From: Roseobacter sp. GAI101
GTDB taxonomy: Bacteria > Pseudomonadota > Alphaproteobacteria > Rhodobacterales > Rhodobacteraceae
Length of the DNA: 36,834 nucleotides
Reading direction: 5' to 3'
Assembly: GCF_000156335.1 (NCBI RefSeq)
Contig: NZ_DS999213.1
Location: forward strand, 1-36,834
The notes beneath the pieces were generated by a model that worked only from the letters and a program-made list of their open reading frames with translations, was not told the DNA's origin and did not search any database. The translations under genes were made by a program, and so were the position numbers. Shown here piece after piece: positions 8,296 to 16,837 of this stretch; the first letter of the stretch is position 1, and every line of letters begins with the position of its first letter.

Positions 8296-9588
8296 TCAGC
8301 TGGTGGCTTTGGCCAGTGCCTGATCCAGATCGGCGATCAGGTCATCGGCGTCTTCGGTCCCGATGGACACACGCACCACATTCGCACCAGCCCCTGCGGC
8401 CTCTTGCTGTTCGGCGCTTAGCTGGCGGTGGGTGGTCGAGGCCGAATGGATGATCAGCGACCGCGTATCGCCCAGGTTGGCCACATGGCTGAAAATCTCA
8501 AGCGCATTGACCAGCTTGACGCAGGCGTCATAGCCGCCCTTGACGGCAAAGGTGAACAAGCCGCCTGCGCCCTTGGGGCAGACCGTCTTGACGCGTTCGA
8601 AATAAGGCGAGGATTCGAGACCCGCATAGGTGACGTAGTCGACGCGGTCATCCTTCTCGAGCCACTGTGCGATCTTGGTGGCGTTCTCGACGTGACGCTC
8701 CATCCGCAATGACAGGGTTTCCGTGCCCATCAACGTGTAGTGGGCCGCTTGGGGGTTCATGGTCATGCCCAGATCGCGCAGACCTATGGCGATGCCGTGG
8801 AAGGTAAAGGCGAGCGGGCCAAAGGTCTCGTGGAACTTGAGGCCGTGATACGCAGGCTCGGGCTGGCTGAGCGACGGGAACTTGTCATTTGCGGACCAGT
8901 CGAATTTACCCGAATCGACGATGCAGCCGCCTGTGACGGTGCCGTTGCCTGTCAGGTATTTCGTTGTGGAATGCACGACCAGCGTCGCCCCATGTTCGAT
9001 CGGGCGGCACAGATAGGGTGTGGCGGTGGTGTTGTCGATGATCAGCGGGATGCCCGCCGCGTCAGCGACATCGGCGATGGCACGCACGTCCATGATATAG
9101 CCGCCGGGATTGGCAATCGCCTCGCCGAAAATCGCGCGGGTGTCGTCGTCAACGGCTGCTTTGACCGCTTCGACATCATCGAAATCGACGAATTTGCAGG
9201 ACCAGCCGAAGCGCTTGATGGTCTGGCTGAACTGGGTGACGGTACCGCCGTACAAACGGGTCGAGGCGACGATGTTCCTGCCCGGACCCATCAACGGAAA
9301 CAGCGCCATGATCTGCGCCGCATGACCGGAAGAACAGCAGACGGCACCCACACCGCCTTCGAGGGTGGCGATGCGTTCTTGCAGGACGGCCACGGTGGGG
9401 TTGGTCAGACGCGAATATATAAAGCCGACTTCCTGCAGGTTGAACAGGGCGGCAGCATGGTCCGCGTCGCGAAACACATAGGCGGTGGTCTGGTAGATCG
9501 GCGTCTGGCGCGCGCCGGTTGCAGGATCAGGCTTGGCACCTGCGTGGATTTGCAGCGTGTCGAAGCCGTAGGTGGGGCCGTCTGTCAT
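8296..9588 (-). CDS. metY: O-acetylhomoserine aminocarboxypropyltransferase (sulfhydrylase)
   Basis: This 430-residue PLP enzyme of the Cys/Met metabolism class makes homocysteine (or methionine) from O-acetylhomoserine and sulfide (or methanethiol) in the cytosol. The PLP lysine is Lys210 in HSTTKYLTGNG. FIYSRLTNPT near the N-terminus and the length above 420 residues are typical of O-acetylhomoserine rather than cystathionine enzymes. The start at 9588 opens with MTDGPTYGFDTLQIHAG, the usual family beginning, and follows GGGAGAG; an in-frame start 69 nt upstream is unlikely. It appears to be a single-gene transcript. Confidence 0.93.
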   Translation of the reverse strand: MTDGPTYGFDTLQIHAGAKPDPATGARQTPIYQTTAYVFRDADHAAALFNLQEVGFIYSRLTNPTVAVLQERIATLEGGVGAVCCSSGHAAQIMALFPLMGPGRNIVASTRLYGGTVTQFSQTIKRFGWSCKFVDFDDVEAVKAAVDDDTRAIFGEAIANPGGYIMDVRAIADVADAAGIPLIIDNTTATPYLCRPIEHGATLVVHSTTKYLTGNGTVTGGCIVDSGKFDWSANDKFPSLSQPEPAYHGLKFHETFGPLAFTFHGIAIGLRDLGMTMNPQAAHYTLMGTETLSLRMERHVENATKIAQWLEKDDRVDYVTYAGLESSPYFERVKTVCPKGAGGLFTFAVKGGYDACVKLVNALEIFSHVANLGDTRSLIIHSASTTHRQLSAEQQEAAGAGANVVRVSIGTEDADDLIADLDQALAKATS

Positions 9589-9731
9589 GATCTCTCTCCC
9601 TTGATGTGTTGCGTTATGGATATGGGAATGGGGTTTGCGGCACAAGAGAATGCACAAGGTCGACGGGGTGGGGTGGATTTTTCAAAAATTTCGGACCGGA
9701 AAATTCGAAATTTCCGTCCAGCGCCGCCCTG

Positions 9732-10736
9732 TCAGCGCATCCAATAGCCGTTTGATTTAAGCCGGTTGCGGATTGCCTGTTCCTTGCGGGGCAGGTTGTC
9801 CTGGTCGAAAAGGGCCCGGGCCTTTTGCCCGCGTCCCTGATAGACCATCCGTTTGATCGGCTCATAGCCCTTCAGGACTTTCTTGAGCTTGTTCGGGGCC
9901 GAGACCGCCTCGAGAATATCCACGGCGGCCTGGGGTTCGCGGGCATAGAGCAGCGGCAGGAACCGGTAATGACAGCTGACGGCACCATCAATCAGCCCGT
10001 CGGGCAGGGTGTCACGTCCGCCGCCCAGTGCGTGGATCACCAGCGGCAATGCGACCTGATCCAGCCATGGGTCAAAGCTTTGGGCGCAAAGTTCGACCGG
10101 GGGGGTGTCGCGGATTGCCAGAGCGTATTTCAGGAAGAGCGCGCCGAATGCGTGGGGACAGCGGTAAAAGAAGAACCCCGCGTTGAAATAAAGGTAGCGT
10201 TGCCAATATTCGTCCGGCTGGCTCAGATCGAGACTGCTTTCGAAATCGAGGTCAAACTTGTCGTAGAGCGATTTCCACAGGCCCGAATATTGCGGCCCGT
10301 AAAGCTGGGGCACAGGCCAGGTGTTGGTACGGCGCAGGGAGGCCGTTGGGCGGTCAAAATCAAACGGTACCGAAGTAATGTCGCCGGTGATCAGCGTGTC
10401 GGTGTCGAAAAAGACGAAAGGTTCGCCCTTCGGCAACGCGTGCAGCATTTCGATCTTGTTGCCATAGGGGTAGGCAGCTCCGAAATGTTTGCTGTCAAAG
10501 GAAATGATCTCTGCCCCCAGATCCTCGAGCGCATCCCGGATCGCCGGCTCCTTGATCTGTGGATCATTGGGCCACAAGGGGCCGGCCTGCGGTTCGGCCA
10601 CAAGCAGGCGGCCTTTGAAACCGGGACTTGAATGGCGCAGGGACGCCGCAAAAAGCAAAGCTTCGTAGGCCAGACGGCCCTGCTGACCGACGATGACGAT
10701 GTTGATGTCTGCGGGAGGGGCTGCGTGCTGGGTCAA
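9732..10736 (-). CDS. Glycosyltransferase-like protein with DxD motif
   Basis: This 334-residue soluble protein has an N-terminal Rossmann-like strand (DINIVIVGQQGRLAYEALLF) and FVFFDTDTLITGD near residues 108-120. The DTD motif followed by a hydrophobic strand is typical of GT-A fold glycosyltransferases, which use it to hold a metal-nucleotide sugar. I see no membrane segment. The start codon is TTG at 10736 with only a poor ribosome site, but the first beta strand begins at residue 10, so a much later start is unlikely. The donor, acceptor and exact family are not recognisable. Confidence 0.72.
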   Translation of the reverse strand: MTQHAAPPADINIVIVGQQGRLAYEALLFAASLRHSSPGFKGRLLVAEPQAGPLWPNDPQIKEPAIRDALEDLGAEIISFDSKHFGAAYPYGNKIEMLHALPKGEPFVFFDTDTLITGDITSVPFDFDRPTASLRRTNTWPVPQLYGPQYSGLWKSLYDKFDLDFESSLDLSQPDEYWQRYLYFNAGFFFYRCPHAFGALFLKYALAIRDTPPVELCAQSFDPWLDQVALPLVIHALGGGRDTLPDGLIDGAVSCHYRFLPLLYAREPQAAVDILEAVSAPNKLKKVLKGYEPIKRMVYQGRGQKARALFDQDNLPRKEQAIRNRLKSNGYWMR

Positions 10737-10945
10737 ACTCGATGCCTTGAAAATGTTCAGATATTCAAAGTTTGACTATAGGGGCAAAACCACCCTCGCA
10801 AAAGATGCCATTTGGAAAGTGGCATCGGCAGACACGCCAGCGGATCGCTTGCCTTGCGTCGCCGAAAGGCGGGCGTTTGAAAATGATCCGCTTCGGATCG
10901 CCCCGCACAGCCCGTGAGGGGGTATATCAACATGAGGGGAGAAAG

Positions 10946-11029
10946 TGGTGGGCGACCCTGGAATCGAACCAGGCGTGCGTCTCCGCGAGGGAGTTACAGT
11001 CCCCTGCCACACCTTGCGGCCTGTCGCCC
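10946..11029 (-). tRNA. tRNA-Tyr (GTA)
   Basis: The minus strand gives a 7-bp acceptor stem (11023-11029 with 10950-10956), a D arm, an anticodon loop CTGTAAC with anticodon GTA, a long variable arm (class II), and a T arm with GGTTCGATTCC. Discriminator A and an encoded CCA occupy 10946-10949. The length is 84 nt. It is divergent from rlmB. Confidence 0.96.
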
Positions 11030-11156
11030 ACTTTCACCCTGTGCATTGCACCGGATGTGAAGGCGTGATTACAAGCGGTCCTGATAGGCGTCAAGGCGAA
11101 AACCTAGGCGAAGGGCAGGGAAATGTGCCTTGCAACATATGACAAAGGGTGCCGCG

Positions 11157-11933
11157 ATGAAAAAACCTAAGTGGGTTGTGCAAAAAGAGCAGGAAAAGAA
11201 GGTCGAAGCCAACCAGACGGTGTGGCTTTTCGGTCTGCATGCAGTGCGTGACGCGCTGGAGAATCCTGCGCGAGAAAAATTGAGATTGATGGTCACGCCC
11301 AATGCCCAGATCAAACTGGAGGCCGCGATTGCGCAGGCGGGCATCACCCCGGAGGTCGTGGACCCCCGCAAGTTCCGTCCGCCGTTGGATCAGGGATCGG
11401 TGCATCAGGGCGCTGTGCTTGAGGTAAAACCCCTATCCTGGGGGTCTTTGGCCGAGGTGTGCATCGGGGCCGAGGCCCCACGTGTGCTGTTGCTGGACCG
11501 TGTGACTGACCCGCATAACGTTGGTGCGATCTTACGCTCGGCCGAGGTGCTTGGCGCGTCGGCGGTGATCGGTATGCGCCATCACGCAGCACCTGAAACG
11601 GGATCGCTGGCGAAATCCGCCAGTGGCGCGCTGGAACGGCAACCCTATCTGCGGGTCCGCAATCTGGCTGATTCGATCAAGGAACTTCAAAACATGGGGT
11701 ATCTGGTGCTTGGGCTGGACGGCGAAGCCGAAATCACCGTCGAGGCAGCACTGGAAGGTAAACGCGATCGCCCCGTCGCGCTGGTACTGGGGGCCGAAGG
11801 GCCGGGTCTGCGTGAAAAGACCAAGGAAACCGTCGACGTTCTGGTACGGATTGACGCAGAGGGCGGATTTGGGTCGCTCAACGTCTCGAACGCGGCGGCA
11901 ATCGCCTTATATGCGTCTCGACCCCACGGTTAA
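11157..11933 (+). CDS. rlmB: 23S rRNA (guanosine-2'-O-)-methyltransferase, TrmH/SpoU family
   Basis: This 258-residue protein is a SPOUT methyltransferase that uses S-adenosylmethionine to methylate a ribose in 23S rRNA; RlmB acts at G2251 in E. coli. A short basic N-terminus and substrate-binding domain (VWLFGLHAVRDALENP) come first. The knotted catalytic domain has its three motifs: NVGAILRSAEVLGASAVI, VLGAEGPGLR, and LNVSNAAAIALY. ATG 11157 has AAAGGG at 11144-11149 with good spacing; an in-frame ATG at 11139 has no such site. It is immediately upstream of a small zinc-ribbon gene in the same direction. Confidence 0.92.
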   Translation: MKKPKWVVQKEQEKKVEANQTVWLFGLHAVRDALENPAREKLRLMVTPNAQIKLEAAIAQAGITPEVVDPRKFRPPLDQGSVHQGAVLEVKPLSWGSLAEVCIGAEAPRVLLLDRVTDPHNVGAILRSAEVLGASAVIGMRHHAAPETGSLAKSASGALERQPYLRVRNLADSIKELQNMGYLVLGLDGEAEITVEAALEGKRDRPVALVLGAEGPGLREKTKETVDVLVRIDAEGGFGSLNVSNAAAIALYASRPHG

Positions 11934-11962
11934 GGCTGCCGACCGGCATCAGGAGACCCGCT

Positions 11963-12271
11963 TTGAGCTATCCGACCAAAATCGCGACCTGTTTTTTTTG
12001 CGGCAGCAAGGCCGCGCTGGTCTTGGGGGTGGGGCGGCATGAGCTTGCCTGTGCGCAATGCGGCGCACCGCTGCATGATCTCAAGCAGATACCGGTCCCG
12101 AAAGCGGGGCCGGTGCGCAGCACACAGGATTTGCGCCGTTTCCCGGCAGCGACGCCGGGGAGTACCGGAAAAGCCGCGAAGGTCAGGACACAGAAGCCAA
12201 AGAAAAAGAAATCGTGGCTCAAGAAGATGTCTGGCGAGGTCTTTGATCTTGTCGAGGATATTTTTGATTGA
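11963..12271 (+). CDS. Small zinc-ribbon protein with basic tail
   Basis: This 102-residue protein uses a TTG start preceded by AGGAG at 11951-11955 with 7-nt spacing, which is a strong ribosome site. Residues about 10-34 hold two CxxC pairs (CFFCGS and CAQCGAP) that should bind one zinc ion. A lysine-rich stretch (KPKKKKSWLKK) near residues 77-88 precedes an acidic C-terminus. It starts 29 nt after rlmB and is probably co-transcribed. The layout suggests nucleic-acid or protein binding, but the family is not one I can name. Confidence 0.75.
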   Translation: MSYPTKIATCFFCGSKAALVLGVGRHELACAQCGAPLHDLKQIPVPKAGPVRSTQDLRRFPAATPGSTGKAAKVRTQKPKKKKSWLKKMSGEVFDLVEDIFD

Positions 12272-12319
12272 CCGCGGCTTTGGAGGTTTCGGCGGGAATT
12301 GGCTTATATGTTCAGAATT

Positions 12320-12472
12320 TCTTCACGGAATCGTCACAGGGTCTTTGAATGCGCTTGAGAGAGCTTACCTCAACTGTATGACAGCAAGCCCGGAACGCTT
12401 GCTGGTCACTTACTGTCCCTCGTTCCACACCTGCGCGCCCTTGAGCTTTTGCTTTGAGGGCGCTTTTTTTTG
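12320..12472 (+). ncRNA. Candidate small RNA or leader/attenuator before the CoA-binding gene
   Basis: The 228-nt gap before the CoA-binding gene contains a perfect 7-bp hairpin (12383-12389 with 12397-12403), possible long-range pairing of AGGG and GGAA near 12327-12341 with CCCT and TTCC near 12417-12427, and a terminator at its end. A promoter-like TTGGAG and TTATAT pair lies just upstream, near 12278-12308. The layout fits a stand-alone sRNA of about 150 nt or a cis-acting attenuator. No known RNA family was recognised. Confidence 0.35.
12435..12471 (+). terminator. Intrinsic terminator upstream of the CoA-binding gene
   Basis: A stem pairs 12435-12441 with 12457-12463 (GCGCCCT/AGGGCGC) and is followed by eight T residues. 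An inner AGC/GCT pair shortens the loop. It ends only 28 nt before the next start codon, which is why an attenuator or an sRNA terminator must be considered. Confidence 0.8.
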
Positions 12473-12499
12473 CAAACGGATGCGTGTAAGGAGTCGGGA

Positions 12500-12967
12500 A
12501 TGACATATTCAGATACCCTGTTGAAAGACGTCCTGACCCGCGCCAAGCGGATCGCGGTTGTGGGCGTTTCGTTGAACCCTGTGCGCCCCAGCTATTTTGT
12601 GGCGCGATATCTGAAGTTGAAGGGGTTCGATGTGATACCGGTAAACCCCGGACATGCAGGCGAAATGTTGTTCGGTGCGCGAGTCGTGGCAGGCCTTGGG
12701 GATATTGAGGGCAGGGTCGATATGGTTGATATCTTCCGCCGTTCGGACGCGGTGCCCCCGATCGTGGAAGAGGCGTTGGACGCGTTTCCGGACTTGCAGA
12801 CGATCTGGATGCAGATCGGCGTGGAACATGCAGACGCGGCAGCAAAGGCGGAGGCGCGGGGCGTGACGGTTGTTCAAAACCGCTGCCCGAAAATCGAATA
12901 TCAGCGGCTTTTCGGTGAGTTGCGCATGGGCGGGTTTGCAACCGGAATTATTTCAAGCAAATTGTGA
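12500..12967 (+). CDS. CoA-binding protein (YccU family)
   Basis: This 155-residue protein is a single CoA-binding Rossmann domain like E. coli YccU. It shows RIAVVGVSLNPVRPSYFVARYL at residues 15-36, GFDVIPVNPGH after that, and VDMVDIFRRSDAVPPIVEEAL at about 75-95. The WMQIGVEHADAAAKAEARG segment near residues 100-118 and a late NRCPKIEY motif are also family features. The domain resembles the CoA-binding part of succinyl-CoA synthetase but stands alone, and its physiological role is unknown. ATG 12500 has AAGGAG 7 nt upstream; an earlier in-frame ATG at 12470 lies inside the terminator. Confidence 0.85.
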   Translation: MTYSDTLLKDVLTRAKRIAVVGVSLNPVRPSYFVARYLKLKGFDVIPVNPGHAGEMLFGARVVAGLGDIEGRVDMVDIFRRSDAVPPIVEEALDAFPDLQTIWMQIGVEHADAAAKAEARGVTVVQNRCPKIEYQRLFGELRMGGFATGIISSKL

Positions 12968-13000
12968 AATAGCCGCGGATGTGCCTGCGGCAGCGGGGCA

Positions 13001-13062
13001 AGGGGGGCTTGCCCCCCGAATGACTGGCGCCTCCCCCCAGGATATTTAAGAGCCAGAGAAGC
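13001..13062 (+). repeat. GC-hairpin intergenic repeat, copy 2
   Basis: A hairpin GGGGGGC-TT-GCCCCCC (13002-13017) is followed by CCTCCCCCCAGGATATTTAA and GAGCCAGAGAAGCC. The second half matches the minus strand of copy 1 almost base for base. It fills the space between the CoA-binding gene and the converging hisE. Confidence 0.7.
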
Positions 13063-13368
13063 CTAGCGAGAGGCTTTTTCAGTGATGCCGCTTTGGGTTT
13101 GGCGGCGGGCCAGTTCATGCATGACGTCGCTGAGGGCTACATCCCGTGAGGCGAGCATCACCAGCAGGTGGTACAGGACATCGGCGGCCTCGGAGGTGAG
13201 GGCGGATTTGTCGTCCTTGACGGCTTCTATGATGGCTTCGATGGCTTCTTCACCGAACTTTTCGGCGCATTTTTCGGGGCCCTTGGCCAGAAGCTGCGCT
13301 GTCCAACTGCTGGACGGGTCGGCGGATTTGCGGTCTGTAATAGTGGCGAAAAGATCGTCGAGGGTCAT
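13063..13368 (-). CDS. hisE: Phosphoribosyl-ATP diphosphatase
   Basis: This 101-residue enzyme of the MazG-like all-alpha NTP pyrophosphohydrolase fold hydrolyses phosphoribosyl-ATP to phosphoribosyl-AMP in histidine synthesis. The metal-binding [15 protein letters not shown] helix at residues about 36-50 and [13 protein letters not shown] at about 60-72 are intact. HisI is not fused, which is usual in alphaproteobacteria. Its start overlaps the hisF stop by four bases (ATGA), implying translational coupling. Confidence 0.95.
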   Translation of the reverse strand: MTLDDLFATITDRKSADPSSSWTAQLLAKGPEKCAEKFGEEAIEAIIEAVKDDKSALTSEAADVLYHLLVMLASRDVALSDVMHELARRQTQSGITEKASR

Positions 13369-14126
13369 GTCAGCCTCATCGGGATGCCGGCGGCGGCCAT
13401 ATGGTGCTTGGCCTGCGAAACTGTGAATTCGCCAAAGTGGAAGATTGAGGCGGCCAGCACGGCGGAGGCACCGCCTTTGGTCACGCCTTCGACGAGGTGG
13501 TCAAGGTTGCCGACGCCGCCGGACGCAATAACAGGGACGCTGACCGCATCCGAGATGGCGCGGGTCAGTGGCAGATTGAAGCCCTGCTTGGTGCCGTCAC
13601 GGTCCATGGACGTTAGCAGGATTTCCCCGGCACCTTTGGCAGCGACGCGTTTTGCGAATTCGACGGCGTCAATTCCGGTGGGCTTGCGGCCGCCATGGGT
13701 GAAGATTTCCCATTTGCCCGGAGAAACTGTTTTCGCGTCGATGGCGCAGACGATGCATTGGCTGCCGAATTGATCCGCCGCCCGTGAAATCACGTCGGGA
13801 TCTGCGACGGCTGCTGAATTGAAGCTGACCTTGTCGGCACCTGCCAGCAGCAAGGCGCGCACATCGGCCACGGTGCGCACGCCGCCCCCGACGGTCAGGG
13901 GGATATAGCAATGTTCGGCCGTGCGGGTGACCAGATCGAACATCGTGCCGCGGTTTTCGTGTGTGGCGTGGATGTCGAGAAAGCACAATTCGTCCGCACC
14001 GGCGGCATCATAGGCGATGGCGGCATCGACGGGATCGCCCGCGTCACGCAGGCCGACGAAATTCACGCCTTTGACCACGCGGCCATCGGCGACATCGAGA
14101 CAGGGGATGATGCGGGTTTTGAGCAT
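13365..14126 (-). CDS. hisF: Imidazole glycerol phosphate synthase, cyclase subunit
   Basis: This 253-residue (beta/alpha)8 barrel uses ammonia from HisH to close the imidazole ring, giving imidazole glycerol phosphate and AICAR. It opens with the hallmark [22 protein letters not shown] containing the catalytic Asp, shows [10 protein letters not shown] in the first half, and has [16 protein letters not shown] with the second catalytic Asp and VIASGGVG in the phosphate-binding second half. Length is standard. It is coupled to hisE by a four-base overlap and separated from hisA by 94 bp that hold repeat copy 3. Confidence 0.97.
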   Translation of the reverse strand: MLKTRIIPCLDVADGRVVKGVNFVGLRDAGDPVDAAIAYDAAGADELCFLDIHATHENRGTMFDLVTRTAEHCYIPLTVGGGVRTVADVRALLLAGADKVSFNSAAVADPDVISRAADQFGSQCIVCAIDAKTVSPGKWEIFTHGGRKPTGIDAVEFAKRVAAKGAGEILLTSMDRDGTKQGFNLPLTRAISDAVSVPVIASGGVGNLDHLVEGVTKGGASAVLAASIFHFGEFTVSQAKHHMAAAGIPMRLT

Positions 14127-14161
14127 GGGTGTTCTTTAGCGATCGGGGGGGGCGGTGGCAA

Positions 14162-14220
14162 GCCGCTGGAGGGCTGCCTGCCCTCCAGACCCTCCCGAGG
14201 ATTTCAAGCCATCTGGAAGA
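14162..14220 (+). repeat. GC-hairpin intergenic repeat, degenerate copy 3
   Basis: A perfect 9-bp hairpin (14166-14174 with 14180-14188) is followed by CCTCCCGAGGATTTCAAGCC and ATCTGGAAGA. The tail aligns with copies 1 and 2 but has lost bases in the ATATTT part. It lies between hisA and hisF and stops one base before the hisA stop codon. Confidence 0.55.
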
Positions 14221-14937
14221 TCATGCGAGGGCCTTGAGAGCCTGTTCGAGATCTATGGCCCCGTCGTAGAGAGCACGGCCTGAAATCGCGCCGGAGATGA
14301 CTTGCGTGGCCTTGAGCGCGATGAGGTCGTCGAGGGAACTGACGCCGCCCGAGGCGATGACGGGGATCGAGACGGCGCGGGCCAGATCGGCGGTGGCTTC
14401 GATGTTGGGCCCGCCCATGGCCCCGTCGCGCAGGATATCGGTGTAGATGATCGCGGCAACGCCTGCATCCTCGAAGGATTTGGCGAGGTCGGTGACCATC
14501 ACATCGGTTTCCGTCGCCCAGCCTTTGGTGGCGACACGGCCACCGCGCGCATCGATGCCAACGGCGACTTTGCCGGGAAAGGCGCGGGCGGCCTCGCGCA
14601 CCAGATCGGGGTTTTCAACGGCGACGGTGCCAAGGATCACGCGGGCAAGGCCCTTGTCCAGCCATGCTTCGATCGTGGCCATGTCGCGGATGCCGCCGCC
14701 AAGCTGGGCGGGCACATCGCACGATTTCAGGATCGCCTCGACCGGGGCGGCGTTGACGGGTTTGCCCTCAAACGCGCCGTTAAGATCAACCAGGTGCAGC
14801 CATGTGCAGCCCGCATCGACGAAAGCGCGGGCCTGGGCGGCGGGATCGTCGTTGAACACGGTGGATTGGTCCATGTCGCCATGCACAAGGCGGACGGCCT
14901 GACCGTCTTTGAGGTCGATAGCGGGGTAAAGGATCAT
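14221..14937 (-). CDS. hisA: ProFAR isomerase (HisA)
   Basis: This 238-residue (beta/alpha)8 barrel isomerises ProFAR to PRFAR, the step before HisF-HisH. It opens with [21 protein letters not shown], which carries the catalytic Asp8, and shows QLGGGIRD and, later, [15 protein letters not shown] with the second catalytic Asp and VIASGGVSS for phosphate binding. It is about as long as other HisA proteins. The upstream neighbour in the his run, hisH, is about 670 bp away, separated by a plus-strand DUF2147 gene. Confidence 0.96.
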   Translation of the reverse strand: MILYPAIDLKDGQAVRLVHGDMDQSTVFNDDPAAQARAFVDAGCTWLHLVDLNGAFEGKPVNAAPVEAILKSCDVPAQLGGGIRDMATIEAWLDKGLARVILGTVAVENPDLVREAARAFPGKVAVGIDARGGRVATKGWATETDVMVTDLAKSFEDAGVAAIIYTDILRDGAMGGPNIEATADLARAVSIPVIASGGVSSLDDLIALKATQVISGAISGRALYDGAIDLEQALKALA

Positions 14938-15080
14938 GGCGTTGCCCTTGCGTTAAATGATTTGCGGTCAAATCGCACGGGGCGGGGGGATTTGCAACGC
15001 GGGCGAAGGCTCCGCCACGTCAGGCTTGCCTGAATCGCCGCTTTCACGCCACTCTGCTGCAGACTTTGGGAGGGTTTGAT

Positions 15081-15470
15081 ATGAAACGCGTGATCTTGGC
15101 GGCGGTTTTGGGGTGTGGTTTTGCGGGGAGCGCACTGGCTGCCGATCCTGCGGTGGGTGTTTGGAGAACCGCCGTGGATGACGGGGCCTATGCCCATGTG
15201 GAAATGACACCTTGCGGGTCGGCGGTGTGTGGGACGATCCAGCGCACATTCAACGACACGGGGGAATACGCGTCTCAAAACATTGGCAAACAGCTTGTGA
15301 TCGGCATGACCCCTGACGGTAAGGGCAACTATGCGGGCAAGGTTTGGCGACCCTCCAATGACAAGATCTACATCGGGAAAATGACGGTTTCGGGCAACGA
15401 TCTGAAATTGTCCGGCTGCATTGCAGGTGGTTTGCTGTGTTCAAAGCAAGACTGGACCCGCGTTAAGTAG
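15081..15470 (+). CDS. DUF2147 secreted protein
   Basis: This 129-residue protein has a clear Sec signal peptide (residues 1-20, ending GSALA) and a mature DUF2147 domain starting ADPAVGVWRT. The family motifs GxWRTxxDDGxYAHVEMTPCG and the late KVWRPSNDKIYIGKMTV are present, as are cysteine pairs that could form disulfides (CGSAVCG). ATG 15081 follows GGGAGG at 15068-15073; an in-frame ATG 15 nt upstream lacks spacing to that site. It sits on the opposite strand inside the his cluster, an arrangement I recall from other Rhodobacteraceae. Role unknown, periplasmic. Confidence 0.85.
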   Translation: MKRVILAAVLGCGFAGSALAADPAVGVWRTAVDDGAYAHVEMTPCGSAVCGTIQRTFNDTGEYASQNIGKQLVIGMTPDGKGNYAGKVWRPSNDKIYIGKMTVSGNDLKLSGCIAGGLLCSKQDWTRVK

Positions 15471-15543
15471 AACTTAACGGCCTCGGGGCGTCAGCCTGTG
15501 GGGTCGACCAGAATCACCGCTCCGGTATGCAGAGGGCATTTAT

Positions 15544-15624
15544 GTGAAAAAAAAGCGGCTGTTCTTGGCGGCCCTGATGATTGGTTTGACGCCCGCCGCT
15601 TGCTGCGTCAGGGGCGCCAGTTGA
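15544..15624 (+). CDS. Possible 26-residue lipoprotein
   Basis: A GTG start is preceded by AGAGGG at 15531-15536 with 7-nt spacing. The 26 residues have a lysine-rich start (MKKKRLF), a hydrophobic core (LAALMIGLTP) and a lipobox-like PAAC followed by CVRGAS, then a stop. That is the pattern of a minimal lipoprotein, similar in size to entericidin-like peptides. It follows the DUF2147 gene by 73 bp and its end overlaps the hisH end by 17 bp on the other strand. Short length makes chance possible. Confidence 0.42.
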   Translation: MKKKRLFLAALMIGLTPAACCVRGAS

Positions 15625-16246
15625 GGAAATTTGCAATCATTTTCAAGCCGGTGGTCTGGCTCTTTTCAGGGTGGAATTGCATCCCCAGCATCGTATCGCG
15701 GCCAATGACGGCGGTAACATCGCCGGCGTAATCCACATGGGCAAGGCGCTCCGCCGGCTTTGCAACGACCATATGAAAGCTGTGCACGAAATAGGTGTGA
15801 TCCCCGGTCGCGATGCCGTTGAAGACAGGGTGGGGGTGATCAATGACCAGATCGTTCCACCCCATATGCGGTACTTTCAGGGCCGGATCGGCGGGAGTGA
15901 TTTTCGTCACCTCTCCGGAAATCCAGTCCAACCCTTCGGTATCTTCGTATTCCCGGCCCCAAGAGGCCATCAACTGCATCCCGACGCAGATGCCCAGAAA
16001 TGGCCGTCCCTTGTGTTTGACCGCTTCGACCATCGCGGCGTAAATCCCGCTTTTACCCTTGAGCGCCGCCATACAGGACGGAAAAGCGCCATCTCCGGGC
16101 AGAACAAGGCGGTCCGCGCGCGCAACCACATCGGCATCGGCGGTCACCACGACCTGGCCTGCGTCAGTTTCGCGGGCCATGCGTTCGAACGCCTTGTGGG
16201 CGGAATGAAGGTTGCCGGATTCATAGTCGATGATCGCTGTCAGCAT
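15608..16246 (-). CDS. hisH: Imidazole glycerol phosphate synthase, glutamine amidotransferase subunit
   Basis: This 212-residue class I amidotransferase releases ammonia from glutamine and channels it to HisF. The nucleophile is Cys87 in LGICVGMQLM. The His-x-Glu pair is in MQFHPEKSQ near the C-terminus. It opens MLTAIIDYESGNLHSAHKAF as expected, and the DRLVLPGDGAF oxyanion strand is intact. It starts 3 bp after the hisB stop, so the two are co-transcribed and probably coupled. Confidence 0.96.
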   Translation of the reverse strand: MLTAIIDYESGNLHSAHKAFERMARETDAGQVVVTADADVVARADRLVLPGDGAFPSCMAALKGKSGIYAAMVEAVKHKGRPFLGICVGMQLMASWGREYEDTEGLDWISGEVTKITPADPALKVPHMGWNDLVIDHPHPVFNGIATGDHTYFVHSFHMVVAKPAERLAHVDYAGDVTAVIGRDTMLGMQFHPEKSQTTGLKMIANFLNWRP

Positions 16247-16249
16247 GGG

Positions 16250-16837
16250 TTACAAAGCGCCCTTGGTCGACGGGATATCGCCGGATTTGCGCGGATCAAC
16301 CTCGACCGCCTCGCGCAGGGCGCGGGCGACAGATTTGAAGGCAGCCTCGGCGATGTGGTGGCTGTTGAACCCGTGCAGCATGTCCACATGCAGCGTGATG
16401 CCGCCATGGGTGGACAACGCCTGAAAGAATTCGCGCACCAGTTCGGTGTCAAAGGTGCCAATTTTCGGGGTCGGAAGATCGACGTCCCAGATCAGAAAGG
16501 GCCGCGCGGACAGATCCAGCGCCGTGCGCACCAAAGCGTCATCCATCGGCAGAAGGCAAGACCCGTAGCGACGGATGCCGCGCTTGTCGCCCAAGGCCTT
16601 GGTCAGCGCCTGGCCCAATGTAATGCCGACATCTTCGACGGTGTGGTGATCGTCGATGTGCAGATCGCCCTTGGCGGAAATCTTCATGTCGATCAGGGAA
16701 TGGCGCGCCAGCTGGTCCAGCATGTGGTCAAAAAAACCAACACCGGTGTCATTTTCATAGCTGCCGGTTCCGTCGAGGTTGATTTCGACCGTAATCTCGG
16801 TTTCGGCGGTGGAACGGCTGATGGTGGTCTGGCGCAT
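16250..16837 (-). CDS. hisB: Imidazoleglycerol-phosphate dehydratase
   Basis: This 195-residue Mn-dependent enzyme converts imidazole glycerol phosphate to imidazole acetol phosphate. It has both metal-binding histidine repeats, [13 protein letters not shown] near residues 66-78 and [15 protein letters not shown] near 160-174, and [13 protein letters not shown] in between. It is the monofunctional form without a phosphatase domain. Start 16837 opens [15 protein letters not shown] and has GGAGA upstream; a longer frame to 16921 adds unrelated residues. It is the first gene of the minus-strand his run. Confidence 0.96.
   Translation of the reverse strand: MRQTTISRSTAETEITVEINLDGTGSYENDTGVGFFDHMLDQLARHSLIDMKISAKGDLHIDDHHTVEDVGITLGQALTKALGDKRGIRRYGSCLLPMDDALVRTALDLSARPFLIWDVDLPTPKIGTFDTELVREFFQALSTHGGITLHVDMLHGFNSHHIAEAAFKSVARALREAVEVDPRKSGDIPSTKGAL

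Noticed and set aside
12320..12472. 6S RNA, SRP RNA or SAM-type riboswitch in the gap before the CoA-binding gene
   Set aside because: The CCGGAA loop recalls SRP RNA, but its asymmetric loops are missing. Length is 6S-like, but a long closed bubble cannot be drawn. No SAM-II core is visible.
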